The position numbers and the translations under genes are program-made. Of a stretch of 64,000 nt of DNA, positions 1 through 15,154 are shown piece after piece (the first letter of the stretch is position 1; each line of letters begins with the position of its first letter). The notes beneath the pieces were generated by a model, which saw only the letters and a program-made list of their open reading frames with translations, had not been told where the DNA came from and searched no databases. Location of the stretch: the NCBI GenBank assembly GCA_024699855.1, contig JAMPIQ010000002.1:11656001-11720000 (forward strand). Direction: 5' to 3'. The DNA comes from Aphelenchoides besseyi. Taxonomy: Eukaryota > Nematoda > Chromadorea > Rhabditida > Aphelenchoididae.

Positions 1-1461
1 TTTCATGAATGATCGTCACGTCGAACGTTGTTGAATATGATTCATAACGAAGACCAATCCTTAGAGTCAATAGTTTGAATTAAACAAGTAGCAGCATAGA
101 TGGTGGATTCATGCGACTCTTCGAATTTAAAACCGCCGAATCATCCGCGACGTTGACGTTTCTATCTTCCTTAAGTTTCCCAATGAATGCGGAAAGAAGC
201 AAGTTACGTCATAAACGCAATGCAATCATGATGATCATTGAGCACGCGTGACTTGAAAAAGATTCAAAGTGCATCGACCAAAACTTGAGAATATTCATCT
301 CGGATACACTGCAACGTTTTCTTCATTTCCTTTTCATCTCCAAGTTCCGGTACGTAAACTTTTCACGCTCAAATAAGACAAATTAGTGACGCTTCATTTT
401 GTACCTGATCATTCTCGGTAAGGTCACTGCATGACGTAAAAAACAAAATCGAACAACTTGACCATTCTTGCAATTCTTTTTCGAGTTCAAATCAAAAGAG
501 CAATTTCTAGACGCTTAGAACGAATATGCAAACAAAACAGAATTTGTCTTGTTCCTCAACTAACTTGACCCTCTTCACGCACCCAACATGCAGTCGCGCC
601 CGGAGGCTGTCGGCAGTGCAAAAAGACGATGCGCTGGAGGCAACCATAGAAAAAAGCGACAGACATGAGAAAGAACAATTTCCGGTCTATAAGAAATTTG
701 TATCAGTTCTTTTTGTCGTCGTTCTTTTTTCTTTTGATCCACACCTATTCCCTCATACTCCCAATTCGTTCACAGCACGCGGACTGCCATATCATCAGCA
801 GCTTGATTGTCCGTCGGCCCGCCTTCTGAGCGTCCTGAATCAACCCGATTGGAACGCGACTGTTGCTCTCTCGCCCGTCATGAAAAGTTTGCAGCCGCGC
901 TTTTTACGGAATAAGTTCTGAGGAAGTTGATTTTGGGTTCCCAGTCGACTGTCGATTTCAATGGATAATTGTGTTCGTATCTTTAATGTCAACCCAAGCG
1001 AGATTGTTTGTTTAAGAGTTGTACTTCGAATTTGTTTGACACCATTTACGAGTTATACATCAATGTTTGCCGAACACGTTTACTCGTTTCATTCTCGTGA
1101 TTATTTTTATTATACTTCGGATAATTTATGTTAATTTAGCACGAAATGTGCTCGGCGGATACACTCACCGCCGTCACTGCCAAATTTACGGGCTTTTTTG
1201 TGACGCAATTCGCGCCATTATTGGTAGAAACGACACTTTGATTCGAACTTGTTCGTTAGCTTTTGGCCGCTCAGGTCATTCTCCGATTATCTTATCGCCA
1301 ATCAACGTCACTGTTCAATTGGAATTCAACGTGAAATACTGATCGATCTTGATTCGAAAGCACACTGTCAACACACAAAGTCTTCTCACTTTTACCTTCG
1401 TATTGTCATCGAAACGACAACTTTGCCTCAACTTTATCGCCCTAAAGGCACCCGCTTGGCA
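1..1461. other. Non-coding region upstream of grk-1
   Basis: I see no convincing coding exon here. The open frames are short, have no recognisable protein character and no supporting splice signals. The stretch is presumably the promoter and 5' leader of the GPCR kinase gene that follows. Unlike several other genes in the window, the kinase start codon has no clear TTTCAG-type acceptor close to it. Confidence 0.5.
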
Positions 1462-4100
<2,639 letters not shown>

Positions 4101-5465
4101 AATCCCATCTTTTGTTCTTATTTACATCCTTTCGTGCTTTGTGTACATTCTTCAATTGCCGGACGTGTTCGATTCTTCTTTCAAAGGTATTTTTGTCGCT
4201 TGAATTGGTGGACATTCGCGGAAAGATGCGTACGTAAAATTTATTGAAAATCTAGTGATTGTCGTGCCACCAGTTAACATCAAATCCTAACAGAAGTGTT
4301 TTTAGAATGATTCTTTTTTGTGATTAATCAGTTCTCAACTGAATTACTGATTCCAAAAGCCACCATTTGACTGTAGCAGAAGAATCATGCACTTGTCATC
4401 AGCAATGTCGAAGTGTACGGAAATCACGTTCAATAAATGATTGTAAACATTCTTCTTGTTCGAGCTCATTTCCAACATATTATTGTAACGATGCAATTCT
4501 TCCAGTTTTTGCTAGTAATGATTACTGATGTTCAAAGACCTTCTGATTTCCTCAACTTCATCTGAATCCACTTGATCTGATCCAATTCCCATTTATAAGT
4601 TCGTTTCTATGTATTTGTCTTAATTGGCACTCTCGTTCATTAGAATTACTTTATTCCGATTCTTTAAATTCCTTCTTGTATCAGCCAAAAGATTCGTGCA
4701 ACAATGTCAACTCTTCTGTTCACTGCTTTCATTCTTTCAAACTCCCGGTTAGTTCGTTTTAATCTTCGTAATTGCTTTAAACTAACCAAGCACTCAACGG
4801 AAGTACGTGCTTTCTCTTGTTTACCATCTCTCGTCCTTCGATTTCTGGCCAACGATGAACAATCAGGTTCTCATTTTGGCTTCACCTCTGAATGCGTTGA
4901 GCTTTTGCGGTTTTTCGTTGTCCCCCAATTGTTTGTTATTCACGTATCTTTCTCTCGCAATCCTACACGGGTTCAATACTCAGAACTTATCCAGTACCGT
5001 CGATATTTCGCTAATTATCCACATCGCTTTACGACCTAATAAAAAACTTACTATAAGCAGCGTTCTTGATCCGAGAGTTATCAATAGAATTTATGCTAAT
5101 TCCTAATGTTAAAAACAACAACTGGCGTTGCAATTTGCGCCAAAGACAATCGGGCAGTGACGTGAACGATGGGCAATTCGAAGGGAGCGAGATCAAAGTT
5201 TTGATGAGATTGGCATTCAATTTATTGCAAAATTCGTTATATCGAGAAAACGGGGAACAATCGCCGTGGTCGGAAAGTCTACGGAAAACGAGTTGAAAAA
5301 CAAAATAAAACAACCGGATGTTTTTGCCGTCACCTTTTGAAGCTACCATATTGAGAGATTTTCAAAAACAATACAATGTATGTTAAACAATGAATATGAC
5401 TACGAAATAGGATTCTTTGTTAATGAGCAAGTTGTTTAAGCAGAAATAACAATTGAAGCGCTATT
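4101..5465. other. Convergent intergenic region, grk-1 / rimb-1
   Basis: The 3' ends of the kinase gene (+) and the RIM-binding protein gene (-) face each other here. AATAAA at 4432-4437 is a plausible polyadenylation signal for grk-1, and TTTATT at 5221-5226 could serve the minus-strand gene. Short open frames on both strands near 4.7-5.3 kb overlap each other and look like chance. Confidence 0.5.
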
Positions 5466-8400
5466 TTAGGTCTTTTTCTGAAACAAAAATCGTTTTTTAT
5501 TGATTAGAAATGATCGTACAAACCTTTGGCGCATCTTTTTTAGCGGCTTGTGAGGATTTTCGAGCGGCGTTGGAGTTGGTTTTACTTGTCGCATCACTTT
5601 TCTTTCCCGTTGGTTTGCTTGAACTGGTTGAGGCGGACGACGGTTTTTGTTTTGTAGCCATTGATGGTGCACTTGGAGCAATTACGCCGGTTAGTGAGGT
5701 CTTTCCCGAAGTCTGAGATGTTTGGCGGACGGGTGTGGGTTTGCGATTGGCTGTATCGCTAAACATCACTCCTTTCGGTCGAGCTTGTTGATCACCGACA
5801 GGTCCGTAAGCTCCAGTCGGTCCGGCCATTATACCCACCGCATTACCGGCCTTCAAAGAGCTTGGTGGTGTGCCTTGAGCACCCGTAGCAGGCATTGCAT
5901 TTGATGCAGTTAATGAGTTGCCAGTCATTTCTTCCAAGAAATTTGAAGGCACTAAACCACGCACTCCGTTCAGTTCACCAACGTAAAAACCGTCTTCGTC
6001 CATTTCTCCAAACACTGTGATAACATCGTCTAATCGGAAACTCAATTCAACCTATAGTTCGAAAATAGTTGAGCTTAGTGTGTAATCAACGAACCTGTTC
6101 AGCATCAACATTTGGACTTAGATGGCTTGTGTCGTAGTCATATTTAGCACGCATTCGTTTCGTTGGTAGAACATCCAATCTATTGAAACTGAAAAATTTA
6201 TGTTGCAAAACTTCGAAGAAAAGCAAAAATACCGTTCATCAACAAATTGTTGCGTATTTGTTTGGGCTTTTTGAAGTTGAGTTGAATAAGCAGCTGAAGG
6301 ATACTGTTGTTGTGACGGGTTTTGAGGTTGTTGTTGGGATTGCATTGGTTGGCTAGTTGATTGACTTTGTTGAGGTCCTCGAGTCGCTAGATTTGTCAGT
6401 TGCCCGGAAATATATTGTGGTTGTGATTGAACGGGTGTGCCGCCGATATTTTGTTGATTACCAGAAGATTGCAGTTGTTGAGAAGAAGATTGCTGTCCAG
6501 CTGTAGTTGAAGCTGTCAGATCATTAGTCCATTGATCTCTGGGTGCAACGGGCGCAATCGAACGATCATAATTTCGTGATGCATAATCTGCCAATGCAGT
6601 TCTCTGACCTGGAGCATAACGTTGTTGACCTTCGGTATAATCATAACGTTCTCCACTGCGAACCGTTGCTGCACCTTCCCTGATGTCACGTGTATCTCGA
6701 TGATCATTCGGATAGTCCCATCCTTGTTCTGGTCGTCGTGAATCTCTTCGATTTGCATAGTGTTCGCGGGATTGCGAACCACGCGGATCATAACTTGACG
6801 ATCGTTCGTATGAACCGCGATAATCACGAGATGGATAACGAGGCGCCAAAGCACCAGCACGAATCGATGAAGATGGAGCGTGCGAGTCAGCAAAATCGTA
6901 ATAACGACTGGAATTTGAGTTGTAGTAATTGGTTTCGCGTCGGCCCAAAGACGAGTAGCCATTGGACGATGGACCGGGAACATGATGAGGCGGTGGTCTA
7001 CGTTCAGCGTTGTCGTAACTTCGTGATTTTGTTGATCCCCAACGCATTCGACGAGCCGCTGAGTCAGCTATTGAACTGCCGGTTGGAGCATGATAGTCAG
7101 GTTCATTTGGCGGCAATCGACGAGTACCAGAGAACAAATCATCTTTAGCTATTTCAATGACCATATTCGATGGTACCAATCCGCGACGACGTCCAATAGC
7201 TCCGTGATAAAAACCGTCTTGATCAACATCACCGTAAACCTGAAATACGTATTCAATTGACACACAGTTTGTTTTATATTACTTTGATTAATTGGTGTTT
7301 AAAAAACGAGAGTTCCTCTTGTTGAGCATTTGGATTCGGTGACATGTGATGGTTGTAATCGTAAAGAGCGACAAACCAACGACAATTCTCCTCATCTGCA
7401 TAAATGGGCATTGGTCTAAGATCAGGTTCACTTCGTGTACCGAGAAATTCGTCAGAACGAACACGCGACAGTTTCGGCGCCATTTGAGACATACTCATCG
7501 TCCCACTGCCGCTTATTGTTCGTCGATTTCCCGGAAACACTCGTGCGGTAGAGGCTCGAGAAGGTAACGGTCGTCCGTAATGATCGTAAGCTGGAGCTGC
7601 TTCAAAACTATGTTGTTGTTGTTGTCGATGTTTCAGTAGATAGTTGTTCTCCATTTCCAGCACACTCGGCTTTTCGTCCGTTGTTCCGAGTTCTTTGTAC
7701 AATGTGCGCGGATGAAAAGTGTAATACTGATTGAGCGGTTGTTGTGTTTGTTTCCACTGAAATTTCGATTATTAATACGAAAACAAAGTTTGAATTACGT
7801 CGAGAACTGACGCATATTTTGGCAGCGGCGTTGCAGAGTTGTGTAGTAATGCACTTGTGCTAGAACGACCAAGAAATTTATGCGGATGTTGAGTTGCATG
7901 AACTTGATGAGCGCTATGAAGTGGATGTTGTCCAAAGAGTGACTCCGAAATTCGTCGATTGTTAGCTACTGACCATTGATTCGGATTGTCGCCGCGTTGC
8001 ATCGTCATGATGTTCGCTTGAGCTGGTTGGGCAGTGAGCATGTATGCAGTGGTGGGATCCGATGCGTTTAATTGTCCCGCCAGCGGGTTCACTCCAGTTT
8101 GTGTGAGATAAAGAGCTGGTTGATCGAAGGCATAGGCAGTGTTGAGTGGATTGGCAGTTTGTTGAGCTGTAGACTGCGGCAGAGTAGTTAAAAGACCGGG
8201 AGGTTGCATTACGTTTAACGGTGCGGAAATAGCGGGTATCTGACCAGCACTAAAATCAACGCCCGGCAAAGCACTTCCTAAAAATAAAAAAGTTTATAGA
8301 ACACTCCAAATGCACATCTCGAGTTCCCATATCAATACAAACGATTTGATTGGATAAAACCAAATTCTCACGATTGAGCATTCCGTTTGTTTCCAAACAG

Positions 8401-11400
8401 TTTTTTGAATAGAAAAAGAAGTCCATGAGCCTTCAAATTTACGTACCAATAAAGGCAGCAGGCAACGAGTTCGTAGTCAACGGTGCATTTGGAACTGTAT
8501 TCGCAATTACACCGTACTTAAATGGATCCGTTAAGCTGTTCAACGCCGACGTTGATACACCGGTGATCGTGTTGGTTAGAGCCGAGCTACGAGGAACGCG
8601 GACCACATTCGAATCGGCTGAGATGACTCCTTCTTTTGTCCTTGTTCGTACGGTAATAAAAATTGGAGGATCGTCGGCGAAGTCAGCAAGTCGCAGTAAG
8701 ACGTGATCGGCTAAAATGGATACAAAAACGATTAGACTGAATTAATGAGTAAATAAAACAACAATCTCACAAAAACGACCTTGTATTGAATTTCAAGTGA
8801 CAAACTTTGAATCGAATTCTTTAACCCACCTGTAGCTGAAGGCACTTGAGCAATGTTACGACCGTCTGCATACACCAAATAAGAATGGACAGCGGCACGT
8901 GAGGGTGGTCGCGGTTGAGTGGTTACTGGTCGCCAAGATATTAACAAGGTACCGGGTTGTGGCCCAATTTCCACTTGAACCTAAAGGTTATGAATACCGA
9001 TTATGTGTTTTTTGAACTTTCTGGACTTACATTTGATGGAGGATCAGGTAAGCCGACTGAAATTATAGTATTATAATAATAATAAAAGACATAGAAGACA
9101 TCAGCAAGATATTAGAGTAGTAGCACAAATCATGATGACGAAATTTGTAAGCTGCTAACAACAGCAAAAAGTACCAAGAGGTTCAGAGAAAAAGAAGGTA
9201 CTTATTAGATACGGTCGAGTAATATCCGGGCGGCGAAAGAAACCGTTGGTCCGCAAAACGCGTGTGAAAAAACGCGAACGAAATGGAAAGAGACCTGGAG
9301 AGTTCGTTCAACCGCTCAAAATGACACACCGATGGCTACAAAAATCTTCTTGAAGCATGAAACGAGTGCTGAGAAGAATAAACGAAGCTTGCCAGAAGAA
9401 TCATATCAAACGAAAACATGTACCGAGCATTCTCTCGAAGACAACAATTTGGCTAATGTTTAATCGTGAATGTACGTGCGTCAGCAGTTGGTCGCCTTTT
9501 TCATGGAGTAATGAAAAAAATTTTAGGGTAAATATTTTGCTCTATAGACATCCCAACTGTATCTCATTTTCGACGTTCCGGCACTCCATTTCGTTAATAA
9601 GAAGGCGCATTGCTGCCCTTTGGGACCGCACAACTTTTGGTCGACGAATTAAATGTGCCAATTTTCCGCGAAAGACGAAGGTTAGATGATAAGTCATGGC
9701 GCCTGAATCGACGGCACATTTAGATTAGCTGAACAAAAGACATAAATGAAGAAAGTACTGTGGATGTTAGAAGAGAGTCATGTGTAAAAAAACAAGAAGA
9801 TTATGTGGAATCCACTTTTTGGTGTTCATTAGAGAGTTTCGAACTGAGGACCCTCGGGTTAATTAGCAGAAACAGCGTCTGAGGTAGTGTGGGCTCGATT
9901 CAATAAGAAAAACATAAATGGCGTTGAAAATTGTAAGAAATTTTACGTGCGTTCAAGCGGAAATCTAAAGTGCGAAATGCGGGAACACGATGTCAAGAAT
10001 TAAAATGGTAGTGGCAAAGAGCAACGCGAAGAAGCGGCAAAAATGCGGCTATAGATGATGATGAAAAAACCAACTTTTAGCCAATGTTTTGAAGTCTAAT
10101 GCCCTTTCAACAGCTCGTTGCTCCAGTACTGCTTTCGGGTGCTTCGTTCGCACGGAAACACGGTAAATGGTCGATGGTGTTAAACCACGCAATTGGACCT
10201 AAATTTCGCGATTAGTCAAACATTCTGCTTGTTAAGAGAATATGGAAACGTGAGTAGAGGATTACAAATTTCGCAATTTGATCTTAGAATAAGTCAAATA
10301 AGCCCACCTGGAAGACTGCTGGTGGGCAGACTCCGATCTTTAATGCATTTAAAAGTACCACATGTTCAGCGTTAGAATTCGATGGATACCAACTAACACA
10401 CGCAGAAATGGGCGTTATATTCGTGACCCTTACGTGTTGTGGAGCAACGGGAGCTTCTAAATTCTCGTAATCAACAATCAAAGAATGGAAGCTCACCCGA
10501 ACCAATTGCTAATGTGCACGCTGCATCAGCGCTTTGACCATTTTCAGTTATTGAGCGAATCGAGATGTTAACGAATTTGTCCAATGCAAGATCTTCTATC
10601 AGCGCTGAGCATTTGCAGGTGCCAGGAACAACAGCTTTAACAACGCCGTCCACACATACATGATATTGTGAAATGGCTGTGAGTTGATCGTCTGGCGGAA
10701 GCCATGAAACAAGAGCACCTCTACTGAACCTCTTCTCTACGGTTAATTCACGTGGAAAAGCGACTGAAAATATTCATTTTGTTGTAATCTCCTCACTTTA
10801 AATTTCTATTTTGCGTTGTAAATCTTGAAAGATAGCTATTGTTTCAGGTATAACACGATAAGAAATAGGTTTAAAAAAGTGCGAGTTTTGTTAAAAGAAG
10901 TTTTTGGTTGTTGAAGGCGCGGTTTCGCTCGACGGACATACGAACGGCTTTCGTCTGAAAAGTTTGTTTCCAACATAAACTTGTTCGTACGGCCGTTAGT
11001 GTTGCCGCAGTTCTTTGACACTCTTTAGGGATTCATGCCCTTTGATGGCCGTAGACAAAAGTTCCGTAACTAAAAATGCTTTCAACTTGCAAGTGGAAAT
11101 CTTGTGTTTCTCCCTCAATCTTTTGCATATGATATGCTATAAAACTTTCAGGGAACTCAAACTGTTTTTGTAAGGAAACTTTCTAAAATTTCAAACAAAT
11201 GGATCACATTTGCTCAAGCAATCCAACGTTCTCGGCTCTACGGACGTTCCAATGCCGTCGATGCGGACAAATTAATCCCCGCTGAATAGTCGACAACAGA
11301 AAATCGCGTAGTAAATTGGCCGAGGTTTACTTGTTTTGAGAGCGCAGATTGTCGGAGTTTGTGGGAATACGAATATCGCAAAATTAAACTTACCACGTGG

Positions 11401-14400
11401 TTTGTCGGGATTTCGAATCTCTTGAACCGTGACTTTGGAAATATCAACCATCGGATATGGGCAAATAGAATCGGGCAAGGGTACATTTTTGTTGTCGAGG
11501 TCTGTGAAATCATGAGTGATTTGTGTATGATGGGGTTGAATATTGAGCGTGAAGGACGGACTAGCGGGGCGTGAAGAAGCGTTGACAGAATGATTGTGCA
11601 CTGCCGGCAGTGCAACACCGTTTGCCAGAAGTGTGTCGGTTATCGTTTGCACCGGACTATGTTGAGCGGACATCGAACGTAACGTATTTTGCGGTATAGC
11701 ACTGGTCGATTTTGGTAAAGGCGCAATGCCATTGCCATAATAAAGCTGATTAGAAGACGAGGCCACCGGACAACATCGCTGTGCGGTCGGTTTTCGTGAC
11801 GACGATCCGACTGTTGAACAACCGGTAGCGTTCCATTGACTGCACGACTGACCAGCGGCTGACGGACTCGGTGCTCTTGAGGCGTTTTGAAGAAGCACAT
11901 AATCAGGTATTCGTTCCACATAATTAGAGGGTACAAGACCTAGAAGTCTAGCGATTAAAACTCTGTCAATCATAATCTTTAAAAGATGTTCATAGAAATG
12001 AGGTTAACGGTTTGATGTGAACGGACTTCAAGTAACCGTTTAATGCACTTACCCGTTCGACCGGATAGTGTTTCGCCAAAATAAAATTGATCTTCATCCA
12101 TTTGACCGTGGACCAAAACGTAATCGCCAGCATGTAATGGCAGTTCCAAATGAGGATTTTCGTTCGGTGAGTCACGTAAAGGAATATATTGGAAAAGTGC
12201 GCGAAAAAGGCTAAAATTCAACGATTAGCTCATGTTCCAATGGAATCTTATTAGCAATATCAGTTTGGAATCAAACGGTCTAATTGCGCAGGATTGAATG
12301 TGAATGATTGCAATAACGATTTCTACTTTTACATGAGAAAGTATGTCACAATTCCCGCCCAACAGCATTGTAAAAGAAACCGCGATGGTATCAGAAAAAA
12401 GAGGATGAGTTAAGGTCTCTAAAAATATGAGCCAAACTTGGCCATTTTCCATGCTCTCTTGTCTCTTGCCCTCGGAGTTTCCGCGCCTTCAAAGCCATGC
12501 ACTTGGTTCCTTTTCTTTTGGCATTTTTTTATAGTTTTTTTCGGCTGCAAAGCAGTACACTCATCGAAATAACTCCCATGGACATTGGTAACAACAGTGC
12601 TCGTAACGCCTACATTTTCCATTCTTTTTCTATTCCAAACATTCCACCAATAGCCTCTACCGGCTGGACAGACGACCCCGTCCATCTTTCGCCGGCGACT
12701 TTTTTGTGGTTTGCACATGGACAAGCAAACATATGCAGAAATTTCTTGTCCTTCGTCATACATGCGCAATTACACGGCTACCACATCTGCACCAAAAACC
12801 CATATATTTGACTATCAACTGCTATCATATTGCACTGATGTAGGAACATAATCACATACTGAATTACATGTACAGCAAGACATTTGCTGAGCTTAATTTT
12901 ACTAATGAAGTCATAGAATCCGACCGGATCATCAGTTTACGCGGAACCCACCAGTAATCTCAATTTTCATTAGCTCACTACTCGTCCCAATTTCATTTGC
13001 ACAAAACTTCATTTTCGACTACAACTTTCTACATCATAAGGATTCTATTTTCTATATTGAAATACGCAAACTTTACAGTAACAAAAAATGTCTTAAGCAC
13101 CAAGTAGAATGCATTGCAGTCAATTGAACTATTCGAGTGACTGCTTACACAAATTAGCCAAATTAGTGTTCTGATTCTGAAACCTCAAAGGCTGCGCTCT
13201 TTATTTTCGTATAAGGATAATCACGTCAATCGTTTGTTTGATTTCTAAATGAACAAACTTGATAAGATCAACTTGTTACCGTTTGGCATTGGTAACTAAT
13301 TGACGGACGTGCTTTCATGCTTCGTTTCTACAAGGGCATTTTAGCTGAACAATCGCATGTCTGAGAACCTCTGTCGTATAAGAAAGCCATCAAACGTAGA
13401 CACGAGTTCGATTGTTCAAAGGTAACAACATCGAGCAACGACGCTTCAAAGGACTCATAGAAATCGAATTGCACTCTAATCGCAACAAAATTTTGACACG
13501 CAAACAATAAAAGTTGAGAGTTTCAAACATTAATGCGTGCATGTAGCCAATTATCCGAGCAAAAATACGCAAAAACAATAACGACTACGAAACAAATTTA
13601 AGGCGAGTAGATGAGTCAAAAGGGACCTAGAATAAACTAAAAGCGAGTAATTTGAAACCTAAAAAGATGGTAATTTCAATAAAATCCACGCTTTCTAAAC
13701 CATTGTTTTGTAAATGTCGACTGGTAATCTTGATTTTTGAGTGGTTACTTAGCGTTAAACAGTCTTTAGCAACTGGAGTAATACAGTCATTCGCAAATTG
13801 AGCTAAAATCGAAGAAATTTATAAGCACACAAGAGCTCGGTTCTATTGGAGTTTTTGGGAAATTTACTGAAAACCACACAGCCGGCTATTTGGCAAAGTA
13901 ATTTTGAAGATTACCAGTTGAAAAGTGGGCGTGGTAAATCCTGTGAAAGCAGTCCAATCAACAAACAAATAAGTCAAATGTACTCGTCAAGTACTTAGTA
14001 ATTTCCAACCAAAATCACAGATCTTGTTGGTAAGTTAAGGATTGTCGTGCTTCAGAAGTGTTAAGACAAAAAGCAAAGTGTTTTTACATCAGAGTGAAAT
14101 GCGATTAATTAAAACTTGTTCGACTTTAACACTGATCTTTAAGCCAACGAATTAGCTCTTTCAAGTTCACAGTCCGAGTAAAAGTAACTCCTTTTTGATC
14201 ACATAACGAACGTGTTGTTCGGTCAACGGACGTGTCCACAGAATGCACTGCGTTTAATCCGTAAGGAGTTTTTATGTGGCTCGCTGTTACAAAATTAGAT
14301 GAACAAGCGCTTGGGATTTGGACTTCGGCCAACTCCCTCGAAGACTACTGCGACAACTTCTTCAGAGCGGACGGGTCGAGGAACCACGACGATAAATCGA

Positions 14401-15154
14401 AGAACGCGAAAGATGGCGCATTTGCAGATGTTGAAAATGAAATTATGAAACGCTAACAAGTTGAAGGTCGTTGAGAGGTTTGAGATCGTGAGCGAAGACA
14501 AAAATTAACTTTGGCAAATTTCTCAACAGCTTATTGGCTTAATTTGAATTACAAAGAGCAGAAGTTAAGACCCATTTCCGATGCATTCTGTAATTTAATG
14601 CATTAGAATGTACAGAACCGGGTGTCCATTGTGTTTGTTCGCTTGCAGAGTTTTGCTTTTTGAGCATTGGGTTAAGACATTTTTGGACTAACAGTTAAAA
14701 TGGGCACACAACGTCGAATTCCCTTGGGAAACAGCGAGCAATGCTTCAAACTCGATTGTATTTGAGGGTGCAACGCACTTTCATTCGTTTATATTGTTAA
14801 TTTTGATCAAACTAATTACCGAGTATTCGGACGACTTCGACGAAGAGCAAGAAGCAACGCGTCACTCAATGGCGAATTGTGTTGAAAACGTAGTGGATCG
14901 TTTTGTTCAGCGAGTTGACGAGAAGACAAAGGTGCTGAAAGACCAACATCGCGATAACCAATATTTCCCGCTTCCTCATTGCTAGTTGACGTTCCAACGG
15001 TGCATTTTTGAACAATATTCTGGGCCGTTGATGCACGCTGATGTGGTGACAATCCAATATATTCGTTGTCATCTTCGGACGAATAAACATAATTGACGTT
15101 GTGATGTGAACGTTTGAGGGTTGCGGCCGGGCTGTTCGTATGACCGTAGGACAT
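5466..15154 (-). CDS. rimb-1: RIM-binding protein (three SH3, three FN3 domains)
   Basis: Presynaptic active-zone scaffold. In this family the SH3 domains link RIM/UNC-10 to voltage-gated Ca2+ channels. Reliable exons, in minus-strand order: 12210-12053, 11939-11394, 10763-10497, 10456-10308, 10198-10075, 9056-9031, 8980-8830, 8710-8447, 8277-7799, 7756-7283, 7239-6233, 6188-6095, 6051-5524 and 5477-5466; all join in frame. SH3-I ([16 protein letters not shown] ... GLVPSNYVE) spans the first two. FN3 repeats lie at 10.76-10.5, 10.46-10.08 and 9.06-8.5 kb. SH3-II ([15 protein letters not shown] ... GLVPSNMV) lies at 7.4-7.1 kb and SH3-III ([13 protein letters not shown] ... [10 protein letters not shown]) at 6.2-5.9 kb. 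SH3-I, long linker, FN3 x3, then two C-terminal SH3 is the family order. The 7.2-6.2 kb linker is rich in R/Y/S, then Q. The last exon is uncertain: either the 46-base intron 5523-5478 is used (ending KKT) or translation reads on to a stop at 5497. Two 5' exons are tentative. Confidence 0.88.
9057..10074 (-). other. Long intron of rimb-1 (between FN3-2 and FN3-3)
   Basis: About 1 kb with no coding exon that I can support. A decayed tRNA-like stretch lies near 9838-9905 on the minus strand. The flanking donor is the unusual GTTGGTTT type. Confidence 0.6.
12211..14132 (-). other. Long presumed intron upstream of the SH3-I exon
   Basis: About 1.9 kb in which I see no coding exon, RNA gene or repeat. 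It is AT-rich and broken by stops in all frames. It is an intron if the 14-15 kb exons belong to rimb-1; otherwise it is the promoter region. Confidence 0.4.
14133..15154 (-). other. Tentative 5' exons of rimb-1
   Basis: Two minus-strand open stretches lie upstream of the SH3-I exon and read like protein. 15154-14820 starts with ATG, contains [20 protein letters not shown] and ends at a GTAATT donor. 14336-14133 contains [19 protein letters not shown]. With these limits both join in frame to each other and to the exon at 12210, giving about 1605 residues in all. The splice sites are weak (acceptor TTCGAG at 14337, donor GTGTTA at 14132), and I know no homology that fixes this region, so it could also be a separate small gene. 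Confidence 0.4.

Noticed and set aside
526..921. 131-codon open frame upstream of grk-1
   Set aside because: Composition is unlike the neighbours, there is no motif and no splice context, and the true GRK start is unambiguous at 1462.
4664..5349. Overlapping open frames on both strands between grk-1 and rimb-1
   Set aside because: They mirror each other, lack known domains, and lie where two 3' UTRs are expected.
9838..9905. tRNA-like stretch on the minus strand (GGTCCTCAGTTCGAA, like a T arm)
   Set aside because: The T-stem and anticodon stem do not pair, and no acceptor stem can be formed. At best it is a decayed tRNA or tRNA-derived repeat.
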